Assembly: GCA_016840645.1 (NCBI GenBank)
Contig: JAEORY010000001.1
Span: forward strand, 1-64,000
Length of the DNA: 64,000 bases
Source of the DNA: Candidatus Borrarchaeota archaeon
Lineage (GTDB): Archaea > Asgardarchaeota > Sifarchaeia > Borrarchaeales > Borrarchaeaceae
Reading direction: 5' to 3'
Made by a program: the position numbers and the translations under genes. Of this stretch, positions 38,891-47,320 are shown one piece after another; the stretch's first letter is position 1; each line of letters begins with the position of its first letter. The notes under the pieces were generated by a model, which had not been told where the DNA came from, did not search any database, and saw only the letters and a list, made by a program, of their open reading frames with translations.

Positions 38891-39661
38891 TTAGATTTGT
38901 TTATCAAAGCTGCTATCAAAAGCAGTAAAATCAAAAGCTCCGCCACCATAATAGACATAAAAAGCAGTCGAGAATGCCTTAGTAAATGCACCATTATAAT
39001 AGGCTGCATCACTATAGATACTATCGAAAGCGCTACTAAATGAACGATCAAAAGCATATAAATAATAGTTATATATTATCCTTGTGTGAGCCGGTTTCAG
39101 TCTATCAAGGATGCATCTTATAATACTACTACCAGCTATCCTAAGCAGCCTATCACCGGCCACGCTAACATCAGCTCTAAAATAGATCCAGTCATCAGGA
39201 GCTATATTGATTGAAACTTGCCAATAAAATATATTATTCTGGTCACCACATGCTTCTCCGCTCACGCCATTTCCAGACCAGAATGGTTTAAACTCAGTTA
39301 TATCAATCGTGCCCCATCCAAGCTCTTCAACTAAATCAAGATAGTACTGCTTATTCAAACCGCCAATCTCAATAAGTTTGCCATGCGCCATATTACGACG
39401 CTCTTGAATCGTCATTCCTTCTTCAAAGCATTCATCGGGCAAACCGAGATCGTTCTCATGATCTGTTAAAAGCTCAAGTGTCGCCCTTGTATCTCTTTCT
39501 ACTCTCAGATCATAGGTACGAACATCTATCCTTGACAGCTCCTCTGATTCAGAATGGAGAAGTTGATCGAGAATAGAGCCTTCATCTCTATTCCATGCCT
39601 TCCCTTTCGGTAGCAGACCTAATAGGAGATTTTTGTAATCAGACGAGCTTCTTTTTTTCAT
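38891..39661 (-). CDS. Mu gp48-like baseplate protein (DUF2313/YmfQ)
   Basis: 256 residues. SDYKNLLLGLLPKGKAWNR, LLHSESEELSRIDVRTYDL, TLELLTDHENDLGLPDEC and TIQERRNMAHGKL are the DUF2313 signature. The protein closes the Mu-type baseplate wedge next to the gp47-like baseplate J. The C terminus has an unusual aromatic pattern, AFDRSFSSAFDSIYSDAAYY and following AF/F repeats, that continues for about 50 residues and may be the site that contacts tail fibres. Confidence 0.8.
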   Translation of the reverse strand: MKKRSSSDYKNLLLGLLPKGKAWNRDEGSILDQLLHSESEELSRIDVRTYDLRVERDTRATLELLTDHENDLGLPDECFEEGMTIQERRNMAHGKLIEIGGLNKQYYLDLVEELGWGTIDITEFKPFWSGNGVSGEACGDQNNIFYWQVSINIAPDDWIYFRADVSVAGDRLLRIAGSSIIRCILDRLKPAHTRIIYNYYLYAFDRSFSSAFDSIYSDAAYYNGAFTKAFSTAFYVYYGGGAFDFTAFDSSFDKQI

Positions 39662-39664
39662 CGA

Positions 39665-40759
39665 TTAATAATCATTAAAGGTTATCGCCCCAAGAGTATA
39701 TATCTGATTCTCAGGCACTGTGATATCAGCCGCAGGAGTAGTAAGGCTGTGATACTGTTCACCACTTGCAAGGCTGATGGCTTCACTCAATTTTGATATT
39801 CTAATGGTCTCCCCTGGCCCACCATTTCTTAGGAAGAAATCAGTTAACTCAGCCGTAACTGCGTTTTGAACTGTGACTGTATTTGGATAAATATTAATCT
39901 CAAAATTCTGAGTAATCTCGGTGATCTCGAAAACAAATAAACCAGGCTCGGCAGTTATCGGACAACCTATCGTCAAGCCAGTAGCAGGGTCTTCATGCTC
40001 TACCAAATAAGCACGCACAAGCGCCCTCGTGGCTGCTGATGGAATATAAGGAGTACTATCATCCATCACAAAAGTAACCCCTATAGTGCCTATGCCTTGA
40101 TACTCAGGAAAAGTCCAAACCCTTGTGACACCAGGATACTCAAGTGCCCATGCCTCATAATCGTACTCGCAACCGCCATGTGGAGGGTTGCGCTTTCTTA
40201 AAAGTACTCTATCTCTTAATTCAGCATCAGTCTCTTCATCAGCCCCACCTGTTATACCACCGCTTGCCACAGTCGCCTCAGTATCAATACCAACAATAGG
40301 AGATACGAAGATAAGAGTACCTCCAGAATCTTCATTGCCATCTTCGCCAGCGGTTGAAGCGGTTACGGTTAATGTTGCTGTACCACCAGCAACTGTCACA
40401 TCCTCATCAACCGTATATCTCTGTCCTGTCGATGATTGCAGCTCAGTTCCCGCTGGAATAACTGTACCAGTTGTCCCAGTGGCATCTACTTCACCGGTTG
40501 CCGCCACTGCTGCCGTTCTTGATAAACCATATTCGTCAGCTATTGCTTCAAGTCCCTCAGCATCAGCATGGGCGGCGAATAATTGCTCTGATTGATAGTC
40601 GAGGTATTCATATAGAAGATGTACCGCGCCAGAATAAACCCTTGCCATAACTCTTAGAACAGATCTTCTCAGGAGAGAGGTTGCATCCTCAATCCTTGTT
40701 TCGAAATCTGATTCAATCCTATCGACAATCTCTTGTAATGTGGGCCTTTCAAAGGGCAT
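39665..40759 (-). CDS. Baseplate J-like protein (Mu gp47)
   Basis: 364 residues with the baseplate J wording: FERPTLQEIVDRIESDFE at the N terminus, ADEYGLSRTAAVAATGEV, GTVIPAGTELQSSTGQRYTV, EDSGGTLIFVSPIVGIDTEA, DAELRDRVLLRKRNPPHGG and GIGTIGVTFVMD. It is a wedge component of contractile-tail baseplates. The three-hairpin element copy B lies immediately upstream, 6 nt from the ATG. Confidence 0.9.
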   Translation of the reverse strand: MPFERPTLQEIVDRIESDFETRIEDATSLLRRSVLRVMARVYSGAVHLLYEYLDYQSEQLFAAHADAEGLEAIADEYGLSRTAAVAATGEVDATGTTGTVIPAGTELQSSTGQRYTVDEDVTVAGGTATLTVTASTAGEDGNEDSGGTLIFVSPIVGIDTEATVASGGITGGADEETDAELRDRVLLRKRNPPHGGCEYDYEAWALEYPGVTRVWTFPEYQGIGTIGVTFVMDDSTPYIPSAATRALVRAYLVEHEDPATGLTIGCPITAEPGLFVFEITEITQNFEINIYPNTVTVQNAVTAELTDFFLRNGGPGETIRISKLSEAISLASGEQYHSLTTPAADITVPENQIYTLGAITFNDY

Positions 40760-40765
40760 AATATG

Positions 40766-40844
40766 AACCTTTAAATTTTAATTTTAACAGCTCTCATTTA
40801 GCCTATATTAAACGATCTCTATCTAAGTAATACCTTAGTATTAC
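40766..40844 (-). repeat. Structured intergenic element, copy B
   Basis: On the minus strand this 79-nt segment is nearly identical to copy A (17361-17440), including GTAATAC-TAAG-GTATTAC, TTAGATAGAGATCGTTTAAT and GCTAAATGAGAGCTG. It begins 2 nt after the stop of the gp46-like gene and ends 6 nt before the ATG of the baseplate J gene. It is thus placed between a stop and the next start, exactly as in copy A. Confidence 0.8.
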
Positions 40845-40846
40845 CC

Positions 40847-41332
40847 CTAGTTTAAGAACTGAGCAGTCCATTGATCAGTAAAATTAAATGTTTCCTCTTC
40901 ACCATCTGACTTATAGATCTTAACACTGAAAGCTAACACATCAGAACCAACTACTCCCTGTCGTTCAACTTCAACCTCAACCTTGACTGCAACTCCATCA
41001 TTTATCAACCATTGCAGTGATTCCTCAATATACAGTTTAGCCCTTGCCAGAGTTTCAGGGGTAGTTTTTGAACGCTCCAAAAGCCAAAGTTTTGAACCAA
41101 TTTGATCCTGTCCCATGCTGGTAGATTCTGTCGTCAAATCACCCCACCAACCTCTTCGATCTGGATTTTGTGAATCAGGAAGATCGTCCTCACTGCTTGC
41201 TCTACGGTCTGAAAAAATACTGATTATTATTGCGGTCTCTAAACCAGCATCACCAGTCAGATCACCTTCTGCATAGAGAAGATCACCTTCAAGAAGTTGC
41301 TCATCCCAGCTTATCTGAATATCTTTTGGCAT
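40847..41332 (-). CDS. Mu gp46-like baseplate protein
   Basis: 161 residues. GLETAIIISIFSDRRASSED and PDRRGWWGDLTTES are the signature of the phage GP46 family; the rest (ARAKLYIEESLQWLINDGVA) follows the same family. Wedge component between gp45-like spike and gp47. Confidence 0.85.
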   Translation of the reverse strand: MPKDIQISWDEQLLEGDLLYAEGDLTGDAGLETAIIISIFSDRRASSEDDLPDSQNPDRRGWWGDLTTESTSMGQDQIGSKLWLLERSKTTPETLARAKLYIEESLQWLINDGVAVKVEVEVERQGVVGSDVLAFSVKIYKSDGEEETFNFTDQWTAQFLN

Positions 41333-41335
41333 AAT

Positions 41336-42034
41336 TCAGATCCCTCTAACCTTATCAGTACAATGAGAACCAGTTGACATTGTAGAAGTAGGTACGCCTG
41401 TATTGCTCGGGCCACTGTCGACCCCGCTATGAACATGGTTATTAAATAATGTAACAAATCTATCATCAACAAATCGTCTCAGGGCAGCTATAGATGTACT
41501 GCCAAGAAGGATGTTTGATCCTGCCGTTACCATAAAATCAGTTCCGCAATCAGTTATCTTATCGCCACCAACTGAAATATCACTATCTCCTCCTATATCA
41601 ACATCCTCATCACCAGATACATCGACATCCAGGTCAGCACATTTTATATTTAATATCCTGCTTCTTTTCAAATGGACTCTAAAAGGAGTCGTATGATCCT
41701 CCTCAGTATAAAGAACGACTTCGCCTTGGGTTAAATAATCTGGCCTGTAACGGCGATCATGCACCACTATTACTATCCCATGATCACGATTGCCATTAAT
41801 GAACCCGGCCAACGCCTCGGCGTTCTCCCAAGGGTAGGTAGAGAAGCCATATTCCTCAAATCTTTCTAAATCAGTTACTATCTCATCAGCCAATAATTTT
41901 AGCTGGAGCTTTTGTGTTGTTTCACTATCATTAATGGCTGCAACAATAGCCCTGCCAATCAGTAGAAAAATTTTCCTCTGAATTGGTGCTAAAAATCTTT
42001 TTATATCTTGTAATCCAACCAAAATTACTCCCAA
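41336..42034 (-). CDS. Mu gp45-like baseplate spike protein
   Basis: 232 residues. FSTYPWENAEALAGFINGNR and GIVIVVHDRRYRPDYLTQGE are typical of Mu gp45. Residues 145-190 (DVDVSGDEDVDIGGDSDISV...) repeat in a beta-helical pattern like the gp5/spike stalk; NNHVHSGVDSGPSNTG at the C terminus is a spike-tip motif with histidines often binding iron. Forms the membrane-piercing spike. Confidence 0.85.
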   Translation of the reverse strand: MGVILVGLQDIKRFLAPIQRKIFLLIGRAIVAAINDSETTQKLQLKLLADEIVTDLERFEEYGFSTYPWENAEALAGFINGNRDHGIVIVVHDRRYRPDYLTQGEVVLYTEEDHTTPFRVHLKRSRILNIKCADLDVDVSGDEDVDIGGDSDISVGGDKITDCGTDFMVTAGSNILLGSTSIAALRRFVDDRFVTLFNNHVHSGVDSGPSNTGVPTSTMSTGSHCTDKVRGI

Positions 42035-43179
42035 TCATATTCGCCAAGATTTTCAACCGTGACAGAATCAGGTCCATATAACCTCTTCGGTCCTTCGTAA
42101 TCAAAACTGCTCTTTTTATCAGCCTCTATCGACGCATCCAACAATTCATAGGTAGTGGGATCAACGACGGTAAGGGTCACCTTCCTTCCTTCATCAGATG
42201 ACAACCTGTAATCAATATCGCTTATTAGATACTCGCTATCTATTCCAAAATAACTATCCCTAATCCTAACCTTTCCATTCAAAGGCCATGGTTTACCATT
42301 GCTTTGTAACCAGCCTTGTAATTCATATCGATAGGCTCGCGATTTACCAAAACGAAGTCTTGATTCCCACCTGGCTCTATTCTCACATTCCTTATTGGTA
42401 GTCATTGATTCACTTAGCAGAACCAATGGACGATGGCGGAGAATTATATTATCCTCGGCCGTCCCTTTCGACTGAACTATTGAAGCCAGATCCTTATCAT
42501 CATTTCCCTTCCCTTGTCCTTTAACAATATATTGATCGTATCTTTCAAGATTAGATAGAACAGCCTCACCTGAAAGGACATTCCAACCTATCTCAATATC
42601 ATCACTTGCTCGCTCTGCACCACCCGCCCTTGTTAAAGTAAGATGACCATCTCCATAACTGACAGGCAATATGGCTTTCTTAAGACATACTTTTACAATC
42701 AGATCAATAACCCTATCGCCTTCATTGCTTTTAAAGGTTGGAACAACATATGCAGCATCGCTTTCAACGTCTTCATCAACGTTGACTATAATATCAAAGT
42801 GATCGCAAAGTGACTGAACGATGGAAAGGATTGTCTGCTTTATCCACTCATTTTTATAACCATCATAATAATGGCAGCAGTCAATCAAATCACCCGTTGC
42901 ATCTCTACCGGCGAAATTCAATGAATGTGATATCGCATCATATCTGACATTCATCTCATCAATATATCCTTTGGCAATCAAAGCTTGATTAACCTCTATA
43001 CTGCAAGGTTGGCCCAGCTTTATCGGCCAACGATTTGCATCGCCCGGATACTTATCAGATATAAGAAAACCAAATGTAGTCGTCAAATTATTAAGGCTCT
43101 TAACAACCTCAATCTCTTTCCAACCTTCATATCTAAGGCCTTCAACAACCAGTACTATTTCACTATCTCTATTAGGCAT
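42025..43179 (-). CDS. Baseplate hub protein (Mu gp44-like)
   Basis: 384 residues. SEIVLVVEGLRYEGWKEIEV and FAGRDATGDLIDCC are the entry of gp44/gp27-like hubs; GKVRIRDSYFGIDSEYLISD and KVTLTVVDP close the family domain. Overlaps both neighbours (ATGA-type), so it is translated with the gp43 and gp45-like genes. Confidence 0.85.
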   Translation of the reverse strand: MPNRDSEIVLVVEGLRYEGWKEIEVVKSLNNLTTTFGFLISDKYPGDANRWPIKLGQPCSIEVNQALIAKGYIDEMNVRYDAISHSLNFAGRDATGDLIDCCHYYDGYKNEWIKQTILSIVQSLCDHFDIIVNVDEDVESDAAYVVPTFKSNEGDRVIDLIVKVCLKKAILPVSYGDGHLTLTRAGGAERASDDIEIGWNVLSGEAVLSNLERYDQYIVKGQGKGNDDKDLASIVQSKGTAEDNIILRHRPLVLLSESMTTNKECENRARWESRLRFGKSRAYRYELQGWLQSNGKPWPLNGKVRIRDSYFGIDSEYLISDIDYRLSSDEGRKVTLTVVDPTTYELLDASIEADKKSSFDYEGPKRLYGPDSVTVENLGEYDWE

Positions 43180-44626
43180 TCAATATATCTATCGTCTCAT
43201 TACCTGGGAGAAATCCTGGATGATCCACTTTTGATATTTGATTTCTCTTATATATTTCTGAACCACGATCAAGATCACCATACTTATCATATGCTACTGA
43301 GAGTGCGTTTTCGCCATATGAGGAAACATAGTAATCGAGGGCCTGAGCTAAAGTAGCGCCAATCTCAATCATTGACTTAACAAAATCTCTTCTTAACTGC
43401 TCAAGAGCATGATAGCTACTATTATCTCCAATCCTTACACCATAATCTTTATAAGGTTCACTCGCCGCCTCATTACCAAGCTTCAACAATTGGCTATCCA
43501 TTGCATCTGTTATCTTCTCCATGATAGCCTTTAGATCCCTGTAACCTTTATAATCTATTCTAATAGCTATTCTGGTCGCGATGGATATAGCTTGATTACG
43601 TGCAAGATTAATAAGGAATATTCTATTAGCAGCCTGGCGAGCTCTGGTTGGAGTCGTAACAGTGATAGGAACTAATGTTCCGCCATAGGGGCTGGTTGAA
43701 GTTGTCTGCCCACTATCATCACCAAAAGCATTGCCTGCGATATGCATAAGGGCCTCAACCGCGGAGCTGCCAAGAGCAAGAGGCACAACCTTTGAATCAG
43801 GATTAATTCCAGTCGCCCTGATCACATCACTACACTCACCATATATCTTTCCTATAACCCTGCTGCCTTCAAGATTAACTATTCTGATGAACGAACGGAC
43901 GGCGGTTACGATGGAGCTACCAACTCGGCAGGGATAAAGGAGGTTATCAAGTATCTCATCATCCTGTTCATCAACAATTGCCTTCGCCTCATTCACGCCT
44001 GCATCAAGAGTATCCTGAATTGAATTTAAAGTTGATTTGACCATCTTGAAGAGTGATTTTGTATCATTCTCCATACTATCTTTAACCCAATTTGGCTGGT
44101 CATCAACTGTATAATCACTCCCAAATGAATCCAAAAAGTAGTTATCAGCATAATCCGCTGCCTCATCCATATTATCTTGAGGCGCGACTTGAGGCCTTGG
44201 GTATAGATTCTCCCCTGCGATAACAAAAGACATAGTGAATCGAACCATGCCACCTTCACTGAAGTCTTCTCTTATCGATGACTTACCTACTACATTGACA
44301 TTTTGAGTGCCAAGAAAGGGATGAATAAGTAGCCCTGGGCCTTTTTCTTTCAGGGCTTTTATAAGATTATTTCTTTCAACAAAATAATTGTAGAGATTCT
44401 CTTTCCTCTGAACTATGTAGCCCTCAATGGTGAACCCATCAGCATCCAGACCCATATCCTCAACATATGGCATCTCCCTCAGTGGATATTGGTGCACGAC
44501 ATTCCTGCGGCCAATTGAATATTCATGGCCTGTGACAAAGAATTTAATACCTCTGAAGCTGGCATCAAATAACTGAGTTCTCCATCCGCTTAAAGGTATA
44601 CTATTAAAGAATTGTTTGAGTGCCAT
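43172..44626 (-). CDS. DNA circulation/tail protein (Mu gp43-like)
   Basis: 484 residues. N-terminal 150 residues match the DNA circularisation protein N domain of Mu gp43/gpN: GWRTQLFDASFRGIKFFV, GRRNVVHQYPLREMPYVEDM and LLIHPFLGTQNVNV. The C-terminal part is long-helical. It connects the tail tube to the baseplate hub. Its stop overlaps the hub gene. Confidence 0.8.
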   Translation of the reverse strand: MALKQFFNSIPLSGWRTQLFDASFRGIKFFVTGHEYSIGRRNVVHQYPLREMPYVEDMGLDADGFTIEGYIVQRKENLYNYFVERNNLIKALKEKGPGLLIHPFLGTQNVNVVGKSSIREDFSEGGMVRFTMSFVIAGENLYPRPQVAPQDNMDEAADYADNYFLDSFGSDYTVDDQPNWVKDSMENDTKSLFKMVKSTLNSIQDTLDAGVNEAKAIVDEQDDEILDNLLYPCRVGSSIVTAVRSFIRIVNLEGSRVIGKIYGECSDVIRATGINPDSKVVPLALGSSAVEALMHIAGNAFGDDSGQTTSTSPYGGTLVPITVTTPTRARQAANRIFLINLARNQAISIATRIAIRIDYKGYRDLKAIMEKITDAMDSQLLKLGNEAASEPYKDYGVRIGDNSSYHALEQLRRDFVKSMIEIGATLAQALDYYVSSYGENALSVAYDKYGDLDRGSEIYKRNQISKVDHPGFLPGNETIDILNA

Positions 44627-46293
44627 TATGCTCCAGCCCCTGCTAGTACTGTTCTTCCAATATAACCTTCACTCACAACCTTTACTTTCGAATCACCTTT
44701 TTTATTCTGAACTTTTTCAATCGTCGCTGTTGATCCTTCCTCCGCCATCACCTTAATTGCTACTTCGGTTTGGTTTAAGCCGCCAGCAGCACCTCGCCCA
44801 AATGCCCCCATATCTCTCCCGCCGACAACAGGTGAACCAAAGCCAAGAAATCTTCCAACCTTGCCTGCTGCCCCACTCACAAATCCACCTATATTTTTAA
44901 ACATATCTTTTAAATCATCCCAATAAGCAATCAATCCAATTACAACGGCAGTCAAGGCAGCTATTCCAGCAGCTATGGCCCCTATGGTTGCAATAACTGG
45001 TGCACCTAAACCAGCGATGGCTCCAATTGCAGTAGCAAGAAAACCAAACAATATGATCAGAGGTGGCAATATCGCAGCTAATCCTGCAATGACAGTTATC
45101 AAAGTTTTAACCCAAGGAGGAGCCTCGGCAAACTTCCTGAGCAGTTTCGTTATAAGTTTTAGAATTGATTGAACCCATCCACCAAATTCACCTTCAACAA
45201 AAGAAATTTGAACAGCTTCCCAAGCTGCTGCTAACTCAGCAAGTGTACCAGGCATACCCTTCATAGCAGCATCAGCAACCCTTGCCGCCGTCCCTGTTTT
45301 CTCCATCCTTTTGATAAGATCAGCAAGAGCCACAGCGCCTTGCCCTACCAAGTTACCAATCGCCTCGCCAGCTCGTGGACCAAGTAGAGCAATCATATCC
45401 ATTGTATCGATTCCTGCTTTTTCTAATTCCGCAATAATCTCAACGATACTTTTTAATTCTCTTCTGCCATCTTTGAAATTCCATATCTGGGGATCACCCA
45501 ATTTCTTGAGCCCTTTTACGATTTTATTGGTTGGCGCACCTAACTTTACAAGTGAATTTCTTAACCCTGCACCAGCTCTTGATGCCTGGACACCTGCATT
45601 ACCCAGAAGCCCAAAAGCACCCGCCGCCTCCTCGATACTTAACTTTGTATCAACTAAAATTCGACCAGCATATGAAAACGACTGCCCGATCTGCTCAACA
45701 CTTACATTTGATGATGTGGCGGCATTAGCAAGGACATCAGTTGCTCTTGACAATTCATCAGTAGCAAGGTTTTGAGATTTCATTATATTGGTAACAATAT
45801 CGGCGGAAGTCGCTAGCTCTAATTGACCAGCGGCAGCAAGTTTTAAAACTTGCTCAATACCACCTATTATTTCTTCAAACTCCATGCCAGACATAGCCAT
45901 GAAGTGCATACCTTCTGCTACCTGCTTAGCGGTAAAGACCGTCGTTGCACCAAGTTCTTTTGCCTTATTAGTTAAATCTTCAAAATTCTTTCCTTGTATA
46001 TTAAGTATAGCGCCAACCACATTCATTGACTTCTGAAAAGCAGCAGCAGTTCTTACCGCCAAACCACCGAATAGAGCAAGAGGAGCAGTAAGACGAAATG
46101 ACATCATACCACCAACTTGCCGCATCTTTCTACCAGCCACATCCATTGATCGACTAAGGCGCTTTAATCTTGTATCAGTTTTCTCAATAGGGCCAGCAAG
46201 ATTATCAAAAGCACGGCCAACACGACGAATTGGGCCAGTAGCTTTATCAATCGCTCTAAATACTACACTCAGATCATAGGTTTTTGCGACCAT
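44626..46293 (-). CDS. Tail tape measure protein
   Basis: 555 residues, TP901-type. LSVVFRAIDKATGPIRRVGR opens a helical segment, then the GGLAVRTAAAFQKSMNVVGA and MHFMAMSGMEFEEIIGGIEQ family motifs, and central hydrophobic helices around residues 400-470 (VKTLITVIAGLAAILPPLII, VVIGLIAYWDDL). Using about 0.15 nm per residue, the tail would be roughly 80 nm, an estimate. Its ATG lies inside the frameshift extension of the upstream chaperone gene. Confidence 0.85.
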   Translation of the reverse strand: MVAKTYDLSVVFRAIDKATGPIRRVGRAFDNLAGPIEKTDTRLKRLSRSMDVAGRKMRQVGGMMSFRLTAPLALFGGLAVRTAAAFQKSMNVVGAILNIQGKNFEDLTNKAKELGATTVFTAKQVAEGMHFMAMSGMEFEEIIGGIEQVLKLAAAGQLELATSADIVTNIMKSQNLATDELSRATDVLANAATSSNVSVEQIGQSFSYAGRILVDTKLSIEEAAGAFGLLGNAGVQASRAGAGLRNSLVKLGAPTNKIVKGLKKLGDPQIWNFKDGRRELKSIVEIIAELEKAGIDTMDMIALLGPRAGEAIGNLVGQGAVALADLIKRMEKTGTAARVADAAMKGMPGTLAELAAAWEAVQISFVEGEFGGWVQSILKLITKLLRKFAEAPPWVKTLITVIAGLAAILPPLIILFGFLATAIGAIAGLGAPVIATIGAIAAGIAALTAVVIGLIAYWDDLKDMFKNIGGFVSGAAGKVGRFLGFGSPVVGGRDMGAFGRGAAGGLNQTEVAIKVMAEEGSTATIEKVQNKKGDSKVKVVSEGYIGRTVLAGAGA

Positions 46294-46734
46294 ATTCTCG
46301 CTCTATTTCTTTTGTGATTTCTTTCGCCCCTTCAACCCAAAAAAGAAGTTCGTCCATATCCATCTCCCATAATTCAGATGGTTGGAAATGATAAAAATGA
46401 GCTATCGACCAGACGACTCGGGGCCAGTCTCCTGGTACTGTTCGAAAAAATCAGCTATAACCTCGGATATGTTCGGTAGGTCTTCGAGATCAATTTCATC
46501 TGCCTGCTGCTCTGTCAAATTAGAAAGGGCGGCGACAATAGGGATCATCTCAGTAGCAGTCAGCCTAATTTCTTCACCTTGTGATGCAGCGGTCATCACA
46601 TGCTTAGGCATAGCTCGGAGATGCTTTGCTTTCAGCCTTCCAAAAACAAGCTCGGTAATTTTGAGTCCATCTGGTTTATCCACATTCAAAGGAATAGGAT
46701 ACTTTAATTTAACTATTACTTTTTCTTTTGACAT
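46274..46734 (-). CDS. Tail assembly chaperone, predicted -1 frameshift product (G-T type)
   Basis: The zero-frame gene (46402-46734) ends ...QETGPESSGR. The -1 frame continues from the CCCC run in GGCCCCGAG and runs open: VVWSIAHFYHFQPSELWEMD, MDELLFWVEGAKEITKE, ending at the TGA at 46274-46276, inside the tape measure gene. This gives about 153 residues. Such G/G-T pairs with a programmed -1 slip, directly before the tape measure gene, are near-universal in tailed phages, including Mu gp41/42. The slip site here is only CCC to CCC, so efficiency is unknown. Confidence 0.65.
46402..46734 (-). CDS. Tail assembly chaperone (Mu gp41-like)
   Basis: 110 residues. VIVKLKYPIPLNVDKPDGLK and LVFGRLKAKHLRAMPK match the tail-assembly chaperone E/gp41 family found between tail tube and tape measure genes. 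Acidic C terminus with the slippery CCCC near the end, see the frameshift entry. Confidence 0.85.
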   Translation of the reverse strand: MSKEKVIVKLKYPIPLNVDKPDGLKITELVFGRLKAKHLRAMPKHVMTAASQGEEIRLTATEMIPIVAALSNLTEQQADEIDLEDLPNISEVIADFFEQYQETGPESSGR

Positions 46735-46762
46735 TTTTTACTCTCCCATTTTTATTTATTAA

Positions 46763-47152
46763 TTATTCTTCTACATGCTCTGTCCAATACGGGCCTTGAA
46801 ACATAACGGAAGTTTCACCATCACCTGCCGTCAATGAAAAGTTTCTCAAGCAAGTAGCACCTTCCATAATATAGACTTTGCCGCCACCTGCGGCTCTAAA
46901 GATAACAGTCCCATCTTCTCTGATTTTTGCAAGATCACTCAGTTTAACATCACTTCTATCTGTGATCGTAACCTCGCATTGTGCCATAATTGGACGCTCA
47001 ACAAATCCATGTGGGCCGGAGTCACCCTGAATTGCCTCAAGCTCAAAGTTTGGTTCACCGGAAATACCGATGCCACTTGCCACCGCACCAGCTTTATTCA
47101 GCAAAGACTCACCATTAACTAAAACCTCAACTCTTCCTGTTATTCTTGCCAT
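46763..47152 (-). CDS. Tail tube protein (Mu gpM-like)
   Basis: 129 residues. MARITGRVEVLVNGESLL, GISGEPNFELEAIQGDSG and FRAAGGGKVYIMEGATCLRN are tail-tube signatures. It polymerises inside the sheath. A CAAGGAG ribosome binding site precedes the ATG. A strong hairpin with a T-run lies just upstream, between sheath and tube. Confidence 0.85.
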   Translation of the reverse strand: MARITGRVEVLVNGESLLNKAGAVASGIGISGEPNFELEAIQGDSGPHGFVERPIMAQCEVTITDRSDVKLSDLAKIREDGTVIFRAAGGGKVYIMEGATCLRNFSLTAGDGETSVMFQGPYWTEHVEE

Positions 47153-47181
47153 CTTTTTATTCTCCTTGTTGCAAAATTAAA

Positions 47182-47222
47182 AAGGTCTACCGTTACAATT
47201 CTCATTGTAAGCAGTAGACCTT
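47182..47222 (-). terminator. Intrinsic terminator-like hairpin between sheath and tube genes
   Basis: AAGGTCTAC ... GTAGACCTT (9 bp) encloses a second perfect stem TTACAAT-TCTC-ATTGTAA (7 bp). On the minus strand the hairpin is followed by TTTTTAATTTT, the T-run of an intrinsic terminator. It would reduce transcription from sheath into tube, so a second promoter or readthrough control is implied. Confidence 0.7.
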
Positions 47223-47245
47223 CTTCGCGTTGTCTCACTCTGCTT

Positions 47246-47320
47246 TAAAAATCGATTTTAACGGCTCTCATTTAGCCGAGATTAAACGATCTTTTTGAAT
47301 TAATACTAAGATATTACCTA
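47246..47320 (-). repeat. Structured intergenic element, copy C
   Basis: Minus-strand element starting at the sheath stop codon: TAATA-TCTTAG-TATTA, GAT-CGTTTA-ATC, CGGCT-AAATGAG-AGCCG. Relative to copy A the third stem changes A-U to G-C, a compensatory change that keeps pairing. It sits directly before the terminator-like hairpin. Confidence 0.75.
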
